Made by a program: the position numbers and the translations under genes. Of a stretch of DNA of 64,000 nucleotides, positions 52,207 through 62,554 are shown piece by piece. Each line of letters opens with the position of its first letter. Position 1 is the first letter of the stretch. The notes beneath the pieces are model-generated. The model ran no database searches, was not told the origin of the DNA, and was given only the letters and a program-made list of their open reading frames with translations. Source of the DNA: an uncultured Lachnospiraceae bacterium (GTDB lineage Bacteria > Bacillota > Clostridia > Lachnospirales > Lachnospiraceae); assembly GCA_902789665.1 (NCBI GenBank), contig CADAOY010000002.1, forward strand, positions 248,001 to 312,000, given 5' to 3'.

Positions 52207-52869
52207 ATGGGACAGAAAGTTAATCCTCATGGAATAAGAGTTGGTGTAATTAAGGATTGGGACTCAAAATGGTATGCAGATGCTGATTTTGCTGATTTGT
52301 TAGTAGAGGACTATAACATCAGAAAGTTCCTTAAGAAGAAATTATACCAGGCAGGAGTAAGCAGAGTAGAGATCGAGAGATCAGCTGCTAACAAGATTAC
52401 AATAAGTGTATACGCTGCTAAGATCGGTATCATCATCGGTAAGGGTGGCGCTGACATTGAGAAGACAAGAGCACAGCTTGAGAAGATGACAGGCAAGAAT
52501 GTTAAGATCGATGTTAAGGAAGTTAATAAGCCAGATGCAGATGCACAGCTTGTTGCTGAAAACATCGCTGCTCAGCTTGAAGGCCGTGTAGCATTCCGTA
52601 GAGCAATGCGTTCTTGTATGACAAGAACAATGAGAACCGGAGAAGTTCAGGGTATTAAGGCTTCTGTATCAGGAAGACTTGGTGGCGCTGATATGGCTCG
52701 TTCAGAGACATACTCAGAGGGTACCATTCCTCTTCAGACATTAAGAGCCAATATCGATTATGGATTCGCTGAAGCCGATACAACATACGGTAAACTCGGT
52801 GTTAAAGTATGGATTTACAAAGGCGAAGTTCTTCCCGTAAAGAATAATCAGGAAGGAAGTGATAAATAA
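52207..52869 (+). CDS. rpsC: 30S ribosomal protein S3
   Basis: A 220-residue protein at the mRNA entry site. It has [20 protein letters not shown] and a KH domain with [14 protein letters not shown]. Its stop overlaps the rplP start by one base. Confidence 0.97.
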   Translation: MGQKVNPHGIRVGVIKDWDSKWYADADFADLLVEDYNIRKFLKKKLYQAGVSRVEIERSAANKITISVYAAKIGIIIGKGGADIEKTRAQLEKMTGKNVKIDVKEVNKPDADAQLVAENIAAQLEGRVAFRRAMRSCMTRTMRTGEVQGIKASVSGRLGGADMARSETYSEGTIPLQTLRANIDYGFAEADTTYGKLGVKVWIYKGEVLPVKNNQEGSDK

Positions 52870-53306
52870 TGTTAATGCCAAAAAGAGTAAAAAGACGTAA
52901 ACAGTTCCGTGGCTCCATGAGAGGTAAAGCATCTCGTGGTAACACAATCACTTATGGTGAATTCGGTATCGTGGCAACAGAGCCTTGCTGGATTAAATCA
53001 AACCAGATTGAAGCAGCCCGTGTTGCTATGACAAGATACATTAAGCGTGGTGGACAGGTATGGATCAAGATCTTCCCTGATAAGCCAGTAACAGCTAAGC
53101 CTGCAGAAACTCGTATGGGTTCCGGTAAAGGATCTGTAGAGTACTGGGTAGCAGTAGTTAAACCAGGTAGAGTAATGTTTGAAATCGCCGGCGTAAGCGA
53201 AGAGGTAGCTAGAGAGGCTCTTCGTCTTGCTTCTCATAAACTTCCTTGCAAATGCAAGATAGTTTCAAAGGCAGACTTGGAAGGTGGTGTGGCAAATGAA
53301 GACTAA
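52869..53306 (+). CDS. rplP: 50S ribosomal protein L16
   Basis: A 145-residue protein near the A site. It has [20 protein letters not shown] and [20 protein letters not shown]. The start is TAATG, coupled to rpsC. It overlaps rpmC by 11 nt. Confidence 0.97.
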   Translation: MLMPKRVKRRKQFRGSMRGKASRGNTITYGEFGIVATEPCWIKSNQIEAARVAMTRYIKRGGQVWIKIFPDKPVTAKPAETRMGSGKGSVEYWVAVVKPGRVMFEIAGVSEEVAREALRLASHKLPCKCKIVSKADLEGGVANED

Positions 53307-53505
53307 TAAGTATGTTGAAGAATTAAAGACCAAATCCACTGAAGAATTAGCACAGGCATTAACTGATGCTAAAAAGGAACTTTTCAATTTGAGATTTCAG
53401 AATGCTACAAATCAGTTAGACAACACAGCAAGAATCAAAGAAGTTCGTAAGAACATCGCAAGAATTCAGACTGTTATAACTGCTAAGAGCGCTGAACAAG
53501 CCTAA
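53296..53505 (+). CDS. rpmC: 50S ribosomal protein L29
   Basis: A 69-residue tunnel-exit protein of two helices. It has [20 protein letters not shown] and [18 protein letters not shown]. The ATG at 53296, within the end of rplP and after AAGGTGG, fits the family start; a longer GTG frame is unlikely. Confidence 0.95.
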   Translation: MKTNKYVEELKTKSTEELAQALTDAKKELFNLRFQNATNQLDNTARIKEVRKNIARIQTVITAKSAEQA

Positions 53506-53537
53506 GAATGGCCTCAGAATTGGGAAAGGAGTAAGAA

Positions 53538-53792
53538 GTGGAAAGAAATTTAAGAAAGTCCCGTACCGGTAAGGTAACGAGCAATAAAATGGATAAAACA
53601 ATCGTGGTTGCAGTAGAGAATCATGTTAAGCATCCTTTATATGGCAAGATCGTTAAGAAGACATATAAACTTAAAGCACATGACGAGAAGAATGAATGCA
53701 ACATTGGCGATACAGTTAGAGTAGTTGAAACTAGACCATTATCTAAAGATAAGAGATGGAGATTAGTGGAGATTATCGAGAGAGCTAAATAA
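53538..53792 (+). CDS. rpsQ: 30S ribosomal protein S17
   Basis: An 84-residue OB-fold protein. It has [20 protein letters not shown] and [20 protein letters not shown]. The start is GTG after AAAGGAG. Confidence 0.96.
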   Translation: MERNLRKSRTGKVTSNKMDKTIVVAVENHVKHPLYGKIVKKTYKLKAHDEKNECNIGDTVRVVETRPLSKDKRWRLVEIIERAK

Positions 53793-53836
53793 TATTGCAT
53801 GATAACCTAAGTTAGATTTAGGAAAGGAGAATGAAC

Positions 53837-54205
53837 ATGGTTCAGCAGGAAACAAGGTTGAAGGTTGCTGATAACACAGGTGCTAAGGAACTTTTATGTA
53901 TCCGTGTTGTTGGTGGTTCAACAAGAAGATATGCAAGTATTGGTGATGTAATCATTGCTAGTGTCAAAGATGCAACACCAGGCGGCGTTGTTAAAAAAGG
54001 CGACGTTGTAAAGGCTGTAGTAGTTCGTTCTGTTAAGGGCGCTCGTCGTAAAGACGGTTCTTATATCAGATTCGATGAGAATGCAGCAGTAATTATTAAG
54101 GATGACAAGACCCCAAGAGGAACACGTATCTTTGGGCCTGTAGCCAGAGAGCTTCGTGAGAAACAGTTTATGAAGATTGTTTCTTTAGCTCCTGAAGTAT
54201 TATAA
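53837..54205 (+). CDS. rplN: 50S ribosomal protein L14
   Basis: A 122-residue interface protein. It begins [20 protein letters not shown]. The second ATG (53837) is chosen: it is 7 nt from GGAG and gives the standard length, whereas the first ATG is only 1 nt away. Confidence 0.96.
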   Translation: MVQQETRLKVADNTGAKELLCIRVVGGSTRRYASIGDVIIASVKDATPGGVVKKGDVVKAVVVRSVKGARRKDGSYIRFDENAAVIIKDDKTPRGTRIFGPVARELREKQFMKIVSLAPEVL

Positions 54206-54218
54206 GGAGGCGAAGAAA

Positions 54219-54530
54219 ATGTCAATGATGAAGATTAAAAAAGGCGATACAGTTAAGGTTATCGCAGGAAGTTCAAACGGTAAGGAAGGCAAAGTACTTT
54301 CAGTTGATCACAAGAACTCAAAGGTTGTAGTTGAAGGTGTTAACGTTGTTACTAAGCATTCCAAACCATCAGCAGGTAATCCTAACGGTGGAATTATTAA
54401 CAAGGAAGCTCCTATTGACGCATCTAATGTTATGTATCTTCATAAGGGTCAGCCTACTAAGGTGGGCTTCAAGGTTGAAGGCGACAAGAAAGTTAGATAT
54501 GCTAAGTCAACAGGTGATGTTATTGATTAA
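54219..54530 (+). CDS. rplX: 50S ribosomal protein L24
   Basis: A 103-residue KOW-domain protein that starts large-subunit assembly. It has KIKKGDTVKVIAGSSNGKEG and VEGVNVVTKHSKPSAGNPNG. The ribosome site is AGGAGG. Confidence 0.96.
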   Translation: MSMMKIKKGDTVKVIAGSSNGKEGKVLSVDHKNSKVVVEGVNVVTKHSKPSAGNPNGGIINKEAPIDASNVMYLHKGQPTKVGFKVEGDKKVRYAKSTGDVID

Positions 54531-54558
54531 TTAATTCTAAGCAAAGGAGGACCTAACG

Positions 54559-55101
54559 TTGAGTAGTAGACTTAAAGATTTATATAATAATGAAATCGCC
54601 GGCGAAATGCAGAAGAAGTTCGGTTATAAGAATGTAATGCAGATCCCTAAGCTTGATAAGATCGTTATCAACATGGGTGTAGGCGAAGCTAAAGAAAACG
54701 CTAAGGCTCTTGAGATGGCAATTAAGGATATGGAAACTATTACAGGCCAGAAGGCTGTTGTAACAAAGGCTAAAAACTCAGTTGCTAACTTCAAGATCAG
54801 AGAAGGTCAGAGTATAGGATGTAAGGTAACACTTCGTGGTGATAAGATGTATGAGTTCTTAGACAGACTTGTTAATCTTGCACTTCCTCGTGTACGTGAC
54901 TTCAGAGGCGTTAACCCTAATTCTTTTGATGGTAGAGGAAACTATGCACTTGGTATTAAAGAGCAGATTATCTTCCCTGAGATTGAATATGATAAGGTAG
55001 ATAAGGTCAGAGGTATGGATGTTATCTTCGTAACAACTGCACAGACAGACGAAGAAGCAAGAGAACTCCTTAGACTTTTCAATATGCCATTCGCAAAGTA
55101 A
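54559..55101 (+). CDS. rplE: 50S ribosomal protein L5
   Basis: A 180-residue central-protuberance protein that contacts 5S rRNA. It has [18 protein letters not shown] and [20 protein letters not shown]. The start is TTG, 8 nt after AAAGGAGG, which is unusual for such a highly expressed gene. Confidence 0.96.
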   Translation: MSSRLKDLYNNEIAGEMQKKFGYKNVMQIPKLDKIVINMGVGEAKENAKALEMAIKDMETITGQKAVVTKAKNSVANFKIREGQSIGCKVTLRGDKMYEFLDRLVNLALPRVRDFRGVNPNSFDGRGNYALGIKEQIIFPEIEYDKVDKVRGMDVIFVTTAQTDEEARELLRLFNMPFAK

Positions 55102-55132
55102 TTGTTAACGGAATTAAAGGAGGTAATGATTC

Positions 55133-55318
55133 ATGGCTAAAACAGCAATGAAAATCAAACAGCAGCGTAAGCCTAAATTTGAAGTCAGAGAATACAATCG
55201 TTGTAAGATCTGTGGCCGTCCTCATGCATATTTAAGAAAATATGGCATCTGCCGTATTTGCTTTAGAGAATTGGCATATAAAGGTCAGATTCCAGGCGTG
55301 AAGAAAGCTAGCTGGTAA
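55133..55318 (+). CDS. rpsN: 30S ribosomal protein S14, zinc-binding type
   Basis: A 61-residue short (C+, type Z) form with CKIC near residue 25 and CRIC near 41 as zinc ligands, and the ending [11 protein letters not shown]. The ribosome site is AAAGGAGG. Confidence 0.96.
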   Translation: MAKTAMKIKQQRKPKFEVREYNRCKICGRPHAYLRKYGICRICFRELAYKGQIPGVKKASW

Positions 55319-55341
55319 GAAGATTAAAAGGAGGCAATAAA

Positions 55342-55743
55342 ATGACAATGAGCGATCCTATTGCAGATATGCTTACAAGAATTCGTAATGCAAACGCTGC
55401 AAAGCATGATACAGTAGATGTTTCAGCATCAAAGATGAAAATCGCAATTGCTAAAATCCTCTTAGATGAAGGATATATCGAGAGCTACGAACTTGTAGAG
55501 AGCGGTAATTTTAGCAATATTCATATTACACTTAAGTATGGCGATACAAAGAATGACAAGATCATCACAGGTCTTAAGAAGATTTCTAAGCCAGGACTTA
55601 GAGTATATGCAAGCAAGGATGAATTACCAAGAGTATTAGGCGGACTTGGTATTGCTATCATCTCAACTAACAAAGGCGTTATCACAGATAAGGAAGCCAG
55701 AAAGTTGAACGTTGGTGGCGAAGTATTAGCATTTATTTGGTAA
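55342..55743 (+). CDS. rpsH: 30S ribosomal protein S8
   Basis: A 133-residue primary binder of 16S rRNA. It has [20 protein letters not shown] and ends GGEVLAFIW, with the conserved [14 protein letters not shown]. In E. coli S8 represses the spc operon. The start has an adjacent in-frame ATG two codons later. Confidence 0.96.
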   Translation: MTMSDPIADMLTRIRNANAAKHDTVDVSASKMKIAIAKILLDEGYIESYELVESGNFSNIHITLKYGDTKNDKIITGLKKISKPGLRVYASKDELPRVLGGLGIAIISTNKGVITDKEARKLNVGGEVLAFIW

Positions 55744-55773
55744 TTTGATTTAATATTTTAAGGAGGTACGGGC

Positions 55774-56313
55774 ATGTCACGTATAGGAAGAATGCCAATC
55801 GCAATACCTGCAGGCGTAACTGTTGATATTGCAGAAAATAACACAGTGACTGTAAAAGGTCCAAAGGGTACTTTAACCAGAACCCTTCCGACAGAGATGG
55901 AAATTAAGCTTGAAGGTGCTGAAGTAGCAGTTTCAAGACCTAACGACCTTAAGAAGATGAAATCTCTTCATGGTCTTACTAGAACACTTATTAACAACAT
56001 GGTAATCGGTGTTACTCAAGGTTTCGAGAAGAAACTTGAAGTAAACGGTGTAGGTTACAAAGCTTCTAAGAGCGGTAACAAGTTAGTCCTTAACTTAGGA
56101 TATTCTCATCCAGTAGAGATGATTGATCCTGAAGGTATTGAATCTGTAGTAGATGGTAACAATATTACAGTTAAGGGTATTGATAAAGAAAAAGTTGGCC
56201 AATATGCAGCCGAGATCAGAGACAAGAGAAGACCTGAACCATACAAGGGTAAAGGTATTAAGTATGTTGATGAGACTATCAGACGCAAAGTTGGTAAGAC
56301 TGGTAAGAAATAA
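55774..56313 (+). CDS. rplF: 50S ribosomal protein L6
   Basis: A 179-residue two-domain protein near the factor-binding site. It has [20 protein letters not shown] and [20 protein letters not shown]. The ribosome site is AAGGAGG. Confidence 0.97.
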   Translation: MSRIGRMPIAIPAGVTVDIAENNTVTVKGPKGTLTRTLPTEMEIKLEGAEVAVSRPNDLKKMKSLHGLTRTLINNMVIGVTQGFEKKLEVNGVGYKASKSGNKLVLNLGYSHPVEMIDPEGIESVVDGNNITVKGIDKEKVGQYAAEIRDKRRPEPYKGKGIKYVDETIRRKVGKTGKK

Positions 56314-56333
56314 GGGATAAGGAGAGTATAAAA

Positions 56334-56702
56334 ATGGTTAGTAAAGAATCAAGACAAGAAGTACGTGCTAAAAAGCATATGAAAATACGTAACCGTTTCA
56401 GCGGAACTGCTGAAAGACCACGCTTAGCTGTCTTCAGAAGCAACAATCATATGTATGCTCAAGTTATCGACGATACAGTCGGAAACACACTTGTATCTGC
56501 ATCAACACTTGATAAGGATGTTAAAGCTGAGCTCACAAAAACTAATGATGTGGAAGCAGCAGCATATCTTGGTAAGGTAATTGCTAAGAAGGCACTTGAT
56601 AAAGGCATTACAACAGTTGTCTTTGACAGAGGCGGCTTTATATATCAAGGTAAGATTGCAGCATTAGCTGAAGCAGCCAGAGAAGCTGGCTTAGAATTCT
56701 AG
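56334..56702 (+). CDS. rplR: 50S ribosomal protein L18
   Basis: A 122-residue 5S rRNA-binding protein. It has [20 protein letters not shown] and [20 protein letters not shown]. The basic N-terminus is typical. Confidence 0.96.
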   Translation: MVSKESRQEVRAKKHMKIRNRFSGTAERPRLAVFRSNNHMYAQVIDDTVGNTLVSASTLDKDVKAELTKTNDVEAAAYLGKVIAKKALDKGITTVVFDRGGFIYQGKIAALAEAAREAGLEF

Positions 56703-56718
56703 GAAAGGAAGTATAAAT

Positions 56719-57228
56719 ATGAAACGTACAATCATAGATCCAAGCCAGTTCGAATTACAGGACAAAGTAGTTACTATTAAAAGAGTTACAAAGACCACAA
56801 AGGGTGGTCGTAACATGAGATTTACAGCACTTGTTGTTGTAGGTGATGGTAACGGTCATGTAGGCGCAGGCTTAGGTAAAGCAGCAGAAATTCCTGAAGC
56901 TACACGTAAAGCTAAACAGGATGCCATGAAGCATCTTATCAGCGTAGCAATGGATGAGAACAATAGTATCACACATGATTTTATTGGAAAGTATGGATCA
57001 GCCAATGTTCTTCTTAAGAAGGCTCCAGACGGTACTGGTATCATCGCTGGTGGTCCAGCCAGAATCGTATGTGAGTTAGCTGGTATCAAGAATATCAGAA
57101 CTAAGTCACTTGGCTCAAATAATAAGCAGAACGTAGTTTTAGCTGTTATTGATGGTTTAAGCCAGCTTAAGAGCCCTGAAGAAGTAGCCAGAAATCGTGG
57201 TAAATCAGTAGAAGAAATTTTAGGATAA
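56719..57228 (+). CDS. rpsE: 30S ribosomal protein S5
   Basis: A 169-residue fidelity protein. It has DKVVTIKRVTKTTKGGRNMR and VGAGLGKAAEIPEATRKAKQ, with the GTGIIAGGPAR segment intact. Confidence 0.97.
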   Translation: MKRTIIDPSQFELQDKVVTIKRVTKTTKGGRNMRFTALVVVGDGNGHVGAGLGKAAEIPEATRKAKQDAMKHLISVAMDENNSITHDFIGKYGSANVLLKKAPDGTGIIAGGPARIVCELAGIKNIRTKSLGSNNKQNVVLAVIDGLSQLKSPEEVARNRGKSVEEILG

Positions 57229-57246
57229 TTCGAAAGGAGTCTTAAA

Positions 57247-57432
57247 ATGGCAGACAAAATGTTAAAAATTACATTAGTTAAGTCCCCAATTGGTGCTGTT
57301 CCAAAACATAAGAAGACTGTAGAAGCTATGGGTCTTCGTAAGGTTAATAAAACAGTTTTATTGCCAGATAATGCAGCAACTAGAGGACAGATTCAACAAA
57401 TAGGCTATATGCTTAAGGTTGAAGAAGCATAA
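57247..57432 (+). CDS. rpmD: 50S ribosomal protein L30
   Basis: A 61-residue protein with KITLVKSPIGAVPKHKKTVE and MGLRKVNKTVLLPDN. Normal length and position between rpsE and rplO. Confidence 0.96.
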   Translation: MADKMLKITLVKSPIGAVPKHKKTVEAMGLRKVNKTVLLPDNAATRGQIQQIGYMLKVEEA

Positions 57433-57453
57433 GCTTAAGGAAGGAGAGTCATA

Positions 57454-57897
57454 ATGGAATTATCTAATTTACATCCTGCAGAAGGATCAAAGCATAGTGA
57501 TAATTTTAGAAGAGGACGTGGTCACGGTTCAGGCAATGGCAAGACAGCTGGTAAGGGACATAAAGGTCAGAAGGCTCGTTCTGGAGCACCTAGAATCGGT
57601 TTCGAAGGTGGTCAGATGCCTCTTTACAGACGTATTCCTAAGAGAGGATTTAAGAATAGGAATACTCTTGATATCGTAGCTATCAATGTAAGTGCTCTTG
57701 AGAACAAATTCGAAAACGGTGACGTTGTAGATGTTGAGAGCTTACTTGCAAAGGGCGTTATTAAAAATGCAAGAGACGGCGTTAAGATCTTAGGTATGGG
57801 CGACTTAAGCAAGAAGCTTACAGTTAAGGTTGATGCAGTTTCTGAAACAGCTAAAGAGAAGATTGAAGCAGCAGGTGGTAGCGTAGAGGTAATCTAA
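57454..57897 (+). CDS. rplO: 50S ribosomal protein L15
   Basis: A 147-residue late-assembly protein. It has [20 protein letters not shown] and the Gly-rich [20 protein letters not shown] stretch. Its stop overlaps the secY start by one base. Confidence 0.96.
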   Translation: MELSNLHPAEGSKHSDNFRRGRGHGSGNGKTAGKGHKGQKARSGAPRIGFEGGQMPLYRRIPKRGFKNRNTLDIVAINVSALENKFENGDVVDVESLLAKGVIKNARDGVKILGMGDLSKKLTVKVDAVSETAKEKIEAAGGSVEVI

Positions 57898-59213
57898 TGT
57901 TTAAAACATTCATTAACGCTTTTAAAATTAAAGACATCAGAAAAAAACTGTTCTTTACATTTTTAATGCTTATAGTGATTAGATTAGGTTGCCAGATCCC
58001 TGCTCCTGGTGTAAATCAGGAATATATCGCTGAGATAATGAAACATCTCTTTGGTGAAGAAGGTCAGGGAATATTCGGAGCTTTTACCGGTGGCTCATTT
58101 GAAAAAATGACCATACTGGCACTTAATATTACACCGTACATTACATCTTCAATTATTATGCAGCTCCTTACAATTGCTATTCCAAAGCTTGAGGAAATGC
58201 AAAAAGAAGGTGAAGACGGACGTAAGAAAATTGCTTCTATTACGAGATATGTAACTGTTGGTTTAGCACTTATCGAATCAGGTGCCATGGCTATCGGCTT
58301 TGGTGCATCAGGATTCTTAAATGAGTACAATGTGCTCAGCGTTGTTACTGTTATTGCAGCAATGACAGCAGGTAGTGCTTTCCTTATGTGGATAGGTGAA
58401 AGAATTAATGAGAATGGTGTGGGAAACGGTATCAGTATCGTACTTACAATCAATATCATTTCTTCATTCCCACAGGATGTTAAATCTCTGTATGAACAGT
58501 TTATGAAGGGTAAAACCATTCCTGTCCAAGTACTTGCAGCAGTAATTATTATTGCGGTAGTTTTGGCAGTTGTAGTTCTTGTTATATATCTTAGTGACGG
58601 TATTCGTAAGATTCCGGTTCAGTATGCTAAGAGAATACAGGGCAATAAGATGATGGGCGGTAACTCAAGCCATATTCCGCTTAAGATCAATACAGCAGGT
58701 GTTATTCCTGTAATCTTTGCTTCATCATTATTCCAGTTCCCTATTATTATTTCCAACGTTGTTGGTTATAAGGGTAACGGCTGGTGGAGCCAGATACTTA
58801 AAGGCTTGAATTCCAATTACTGGTTTAATGCAGATAAATGGATATATACCATAGGAGTTCTGGTGTATATAGCACTTATAGTAGCTTTTGCTTACTTCTA
58901 TACATCAATTACTTTCAATCCTATGGAAGTAGCCAACAATCTGAAAAAGTCCGGCGGATTTATCCCAGGTGTTCGTCCTGGTAAGCCGACTTCAGAATAC
59001 CTTGACGGAGTACTTAATTACATAGTATTCATCGGTGCAGTTGGACTTAGTATTGTATCAATTATCCCTTATATCTTTAACGGATTATTTGGTGCACAGG
59101 TTTCCTTCGGTGGTACAAGTATTATCATCGTAGTCAGTGTTATCATTGAAACTGTTAAGCAGGTTGAGTCACAGATGTTGGTTAGAAATTACAAAGGATT
59201 TCTTAATGATTAA
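57897..59213 (+). CDS. secY: Protein translocase subunit SecY
   Basis: The membrane pore of the Sec system, 438 residues with ten transmembrane helices. It has GCQIPAPGVN near residue 31, NITPYITSSIIMQLL near 76, and the cytoplasmic loop ending FIPGVRPGKPTSEYL near 362. The start is coupled to rplO (TAATG). Together with secE at 22.2 kb it forms the core translocon. Confidence 0.97.
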   Translation: MFKTFINAFKIKDIRKKLFFTFLMLIVIRLGCQIPAPGVNQEYIAEIMKHLFGEEGQGIFGAFTGGSFEKMTILALNITPYITSSIIMQLLTIAIPKLEEMQKEGEDGRKKIASITRYVTVGLALIESGAMAIGFGASGFLNEYNVLSVVTVIAAMTAGSAFLMWIGERINENGVGNGISIVLTINIISSFPQDVKSLYEQFMKGKTIPVQVLAAVIIIAVVLAVVVLVIYLSDGIRKIPVQYAKRIQGNKMMGGNSSHIPLKINTAGVIPVIFASSLFQFPIIISNVVGYKGNGWWSQILKGLNSNYWFNADKWIYTIGVLVYIALIVAFAYFYTSITFNPMEVANNLKKSGGFIPGVRPGKPTSEYLDGVLNYIVFIGAVGLSIVSIIPYIFNGLFGAQVSFGGTSIIIVVSVIIETVKQVESQMLVRNYKGFLND

Positions 59214-59320
59214 CATTTAAGGTCAGATAGGGCACATCTTAAATAAGATGTGTCTTATCGTGCCTAATGAAGACAGGTAACTATTGGGGTTTGACGGGTT
59301 ATAATTAGGAGATTAAATAT
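59214..59320 (+). promoter_or_regulatory. Spacer between secY and adk with hairpins
   Basis: An 11-bp hairpin (GGCACATCTTA with TAAGATGTGTC, 59231-59254) that can compete with a GGCAC/GTGCC pairing. No T run follows. A TATAAT near 59301 lacks a proper -35. Likely a processing or minor control site. Confidence 0.35.
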
Positions 59321-59965
59321 ATGAAAATTATTATGCTTGGAGCACCGGGTGCAGGTAAAGGAACACAGGCCAAAATGATTGCCGAGAAGTACATGGTACC
59401 ACACATTTCAACCGGTGATATTTTTAGAGCGAATATAAAAGAAGGAACAGAGCTTGGTAAACAGGCTAAGGAATATATGGATAAGGGACAGCTTGTACCT
59501 GATTCATTAACCGTTAATCTTTTGTTAGACAGGGTGGCAAAGGATGATTGTAAGAACGGATATGTTCTTGATGGATTTCCAAGAACAATTCCTCAGGCTG
59601 AAGTACTTGATGAGGCTCTTTCCAAGCTTGGAGAAAATATAGATTATGCAATAGATGTTGATGTCCCTGATGAAAACATCATTAACAGAATGTCAGGCAG
59701 AAGAGCATGTGTAACATGTGGAGCTACATATCATCTTAAACATATCCCACCAAAGAAAGAGGGAATATGTGATAAGTGTGGATCAGAACTTATCCTTCGT
59801 GATGATGATAAGCCTGAAACAGTTAAAAAGAGACTGGATGTATATCATGAACAGACTCAGCCATTAATCGACTACTATACTAACAAAGGTATTCTTAAGC
59901 AGGTTGATGGTACAAAAGATATGTTGGAAGTATTCGGGGATATTGTTTCGATTCTTGGAAATTAG
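59321..59965 (+). CDS. adk: Adenylate kinase
   Basis: It interconverts ATP plus AMP with two ADP, 214 residues. The P-loop is [11 protein letters not shown] (residues 7-17), followed by [12 protein letters not shown]. The LID carries four Cys (CVTC and CDKC, about 127-153), the zinc-binding form common in Gram-positives. It is the long-LID type. The position between secY and map is standard. Confidence 0.97.
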   Translation: MKIIMLGAPGAGKGTQAKMIAEKYMVPHISTGDIFRANIKEGTELGKQAKEYMDKGQLVPDSLTVNLLLDRVAKDDCKNGYVLDGFPRTIPQAEVLDEALSKLGENIDYAIDVDVPDENIINRMSGRRACVTCGATYHLKHIPPKKEGICDKCGSELILRDDDKPETVKKRLDVYHEQTQPLIDYYTNKGILKQVDGTKDMLEVFGDIVSILGN

Positions 59966-59977
59966 AGGTGAAATAAT

Positions 59978-60736
59978 ATGGCTGTAACAATTAAGAATGC
60001 TTCAGAAATTGAAGGAATGAGAATATCCTGTCGTAAACTGGGACTTGTTTTAAACCAGCTTACTAAGGAAATCAAACCGGGAATGTCTACACTCGATGTT
60101 GATATTTTGGGAGAGAAACTTATAAGAGAACAGGGCGGTATTCCAAACTTCCTTCATTATAATGGTTTCCCGGGTTCCATATGTGTATCCGTAAATGATG
60201 TGGTAGTACATGGAATTCCAAAGAAGAGTACCATTATAAAAGATGGTGATATTGTTTCAGTAGACTGCGGACTTATATATAATGGTTTTCATTCAGATGC
60301 AGCAAGAACAGTCTGTGTCGGAGATGTTAGACCAGAGGTAAGAAAACTTGTGGAAGAAACAAAGAACAGTTTCTTTGCAGGAATTAAATATGCCAAAGCA
60401 GGAAATCATTTATATGACATATCCAATGGTGTTGCAGATTATATCGACCAGTTCGGATATGGAATAGTAAGAGAACTTGTTGGTCATGGAATAGGAAGAA
60501 ATCTTCATGAAGATCCGGCCATTCCAAACTATCATATGAATAAAAAGGGAATGAAACTTGTCAGCGGTATGACAGTATGTGTCGAACCAATGATTAACAT
60601 GGGAAGAGCAGAAGTAACCTTTGATGATGATGGATGGACCTGCAGATCAGAAGACAGATTACCTGCAGCTCATTATGAGAATACAATTCTTATCACTGAT
60701 GGTGAGCCGGAGATTTTGACTTTGGTTGAAGAATAA
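59978..60736 (+). CDS. map: Methionine aminopeptidase type I
   Basis: It removes the N-terminal Met from nascent proteins, 252 residues. The metal ligands are in VDCGLIYNGFHSDAART (both Asp), ELVGHGIGRNLHEDP (His), and the two Glu near CVEPMINMG and at the C-terminal ENTILIT region. It is followed by a KOW protein after 14 nt. Confidence 0.97.
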   Translation: MAVTIKNASEIEGMRISCRKLGLVLNQLTKEIKPGMSTLDVDILGEKLIREQGGIPNFLHYNGFPGSICVSVNDVVVHGIPKKSTIIKDGDIVSVDCGLIYNGFHSDAARTVCVGDVRPEVRKLVEETKNSFFAGIKYAKAGNHLYDISNGVADYIDQFGYGIVRELVGHGIGRNLHEDPAIPNYHMNKKGMKLVSGMTVCVEPMINMGRAEVTFDDDGWTCRSEDRLPAAHYENTILITDGEPEILTLVEE

Positions 60737-60750
60737 TAAAAGGTGAACAG

Positions 60751-61017
60751 ATGACAGGTTTTTATTGTTTATCCAAAGCAGGCCATGATAAAGACCAGAT
60801 ATATGTGGTAGTTAAGAAAGATGACAAAGCAGTATATGTGGCAGATGGCAAATATAAAACAGTAAGTAATCCGAAGAAAAAGAATCCTAAACATGTAAAA
60901 ATAATGAGTAGGGCACTTAGTGAGGATGAAATAAATATGGTAGTAAATCTCGCACCTGGATGTGATGAGATGATAAAGCATAATTTAAGGGAGCTAAGAA
61001 AGGAGATTAAGGCCTAA
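60751..61017 (+). CDS. KOW-domain RNA-binding protein (L14e-like)
   Basis: An 88-residue protein often found between map and infA in Clostridia. The N-terminal KOW-like beta section (YCLSKAGHDKDQIYVVVKKD, then DKAVYVADGKYKTVSNPKKK) resembles the eukaryotic/archaeal L14e type. The C-terminal end is helical. A ribosome-associated role is suspected, not proven. It sits 15 nt after map and 15 nt before infA. Confidence 0.83.
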   Translation: MTGFYCLSKAGHDKDQIYVVVKKDDKAVYVADGKYKTVSNPKKKNPKHVKIMSRALSEDEINMVVNLAPGCDEMIKHNLRELRKEIKA

Positions 61018-61032
61018 GGGCCGGTGGTTTAT

Positions 61033-61251
61033 ATGGCAAAAAGTGACACAATAGAAGTTGAAGGCGTAGTAATTGAAAAACTTCCTAATACAATGTTCAG
61101 AGTTGAACTTGAGAATGGACATGTTGTATTAGCCCATATAAGCGGAAAGCTTAGGCAGAATTTCATTAAAATTCTACCGGGTGATAAAGTTAAGCTTGAG
61201 ATGTCAACATATGACCTCTCAAAAGCAAGAATTACCTGGAGAGATAAATAA
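61033..61251 (+). CDS. infA: Translation initiation factor IF-1
   Basis: A 72-residue OB-fold factor with [20 protein letters not shown] and [20 protein letters not shown]. The ATG at 61033 gives the universal length; the upstream GTG frame overlaps the likely ribosome site. Confidence 0.97.
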   Translation: MAKSDTIEVEGVVIEKLPNTMFRVELENGHVVLAHISGKLRQNFIKILPGDKVKLEMSTYDLSKARITWRDK

Positions 61252-61330
61252 AGTTGTAAATATCACTTGCCAAGACCCAGGCAATTATGATATTATGTTA
61301 GTTGGTCATTTTTGAAAGGAGGGTTTAATC

Positions 61331-61444
61331 GTGAAAGTTAGATCATCGGTAAAACCAATTTGCGAAAAATGCAAAGTTATCAAGAGAAAAGGGAAAATCA
61401 TGATCATTTGTGAGAACCCAAAGCACAAACAAAGACAGGGTTAA
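61331..61444 (+). CDS. rpmJ: 50S ribosomal protein L36
   Basis: A 37-residue zinc-binding (C+) form: CEKC near residue 11, then a Cys and His (CENPKH) near 27-32. The start is GTG after AAAGGAGGG. The sequence [20 protein letters not shown] is diagnostic. Confidence 0.96.
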   Translation: MKVRSSVKPICEKCKVIKRKGKIMIICENPKHKQRQG

Positions 61445-61684
61445 TTAATTAACTTTGGTCTTGCGGCTGAAGCATAAGAATTTCCGTCAAAATTCATATG
61501 CTGAAATTATAAATGTGAGGGAGCACATATGTGCTTGCCGTGCATTTACTTTTTGATACCGAGAAGGAAAAGTTCTTAAGTATCGGAAAGACCGGATGAT
61601 TATCCGGTTGGGTATTAAAGTACCCCAATCAATTAGTAACTGTTAATCGTGCAACGAATTGCACAAGTTTAAGGAGGAGTTAAA
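61445..61684 (+). promoter_or_regulatory. Structured leader before rpsM
   Basis: A 240-nt gap without a gene. It has a perfect palindrome AGCACATATGTGCT (61522-61535), a CCGGAT/ATCCGG hairpin (about 61592-61607), a GGGTA/TACCCC hairpin (about 61610-61626), and a GTGCAA/TTGCAC hairpin near the rpsM ribosome site. In other bacteria S4 or another r-protein controls this transcript from its leader; which protein would act here is unknown. Confidence 0.45.
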
Positions 61685-62053
61685 ATGGCTCGTATTGCTG
61701 GTGTAGATTTACCAAGAGACAAGCGTGTCGAGATCGGTCTTACTTCTATTTATGGTATTGGTAGAGTTAGCTCTAACAAGATCTTAGAGGAAGCAAAGGT
61801 TGACCCTGATACACGTTGTAGAGACCTTACAGATGATGAGGTTAAGAGAATCGGTGAGATTATCGCTGAGAACTATGCAGTAGAAGGTGATCTTAAGAGA
61901 GAAATCGCTCTTAATATCAAGAGACTTCAGGAGATTGGATGCTACAGAGGTATCCGTCATAGAAAAGGTTTACCTGTTAGAGGACAGAAGACAAAGACAA
62001 ACGCTAGAACCCGTAAAGGTCCTAAGAGAACTGTTGCAGGTAAGAAGAAGTAA
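61685..62053 (+). CDS. rpsM: 30S ribosomal protein S13
   Basis: A 122-residue head protein contacting the P-site tRNA. It has [20 protein letters not shown] and [20 protein letters not shown]. First gene of the alpha part of the cluster. Confidence 0.97.
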   Translation: MARIAGVDLPRDKRVEIGLTSIYGIGRVSSNKILEEAKVDPDTRCRDLTDDEVKRIGEIIAENYAVEGDLKREIALNIKRLQEIGCYRGIRHRKGLPVRGQKTKTNARTRKGPKRTVAGKKK

Positions 62054-62098
62054 GTTAAGAAGAATTATTAATATATAATAGAAAGTAGGTTAGTTTTT

Positions 62099-62497
62099 AT
62101 GGCAAAAGCAGCAACAAGTAAGAAAGTAACAAAGAAGCGTGTCAAGAAAAACGTTGAACATGGACAGGCACATATCCAGGCATCATTTAACAACACTATT
62201 GTTACATTAACAGATGCACAGGGTAACGCTCTTAGCTGGGCAAGTGCTGGTGGTCTTGGCTTTAGAGGTTCAAAGAAATCTACTCCGTATGCAGCACAGA
62301 TGGCTGCAGAAACCGCTACAAAGGCAGCATTAGTACACGGTTTAAAAACGGTAGATGTTTTCGTTAAGGGCCCAGGCCAGGGAAGAGAAGCAGCTATCCG
62401 TGCACTTGCAACATGTGGACTTGAAGTAAAGAGCATTACAGATGTTACACCTGTACCACATAATGGATGCCGCCCACCTAAGAGAAGAAGAGTCTGA
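62099..62497 (+). CDS. rpsK: 30S ribosomal protein S11
   Basis: A 132-residue platform protein. It has [20 protein letters not shown] and [16 protein letters not shown] at the C-terminus. Weak ribosome site (AAAGTAGG). Confidence 0.97.
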   Translation: MAKAATSKKVTKKRVKKNVEHGQAHIQASFNNTIVTLTDAQGNALSWASAGGLGFRGSKKSTPYAAQMAAETATKAALVHGLKTVDVFVKGPGQGREAAIRALATCGLEVKSITDVTPVPHNGCRPPKRRRV

Positions 62498-62554
62498 TCT
62501 GGTGGTTTAGTAGCATAGTGGGATATCCCGTTATTAATTAGGAGGTAAAGTTAA

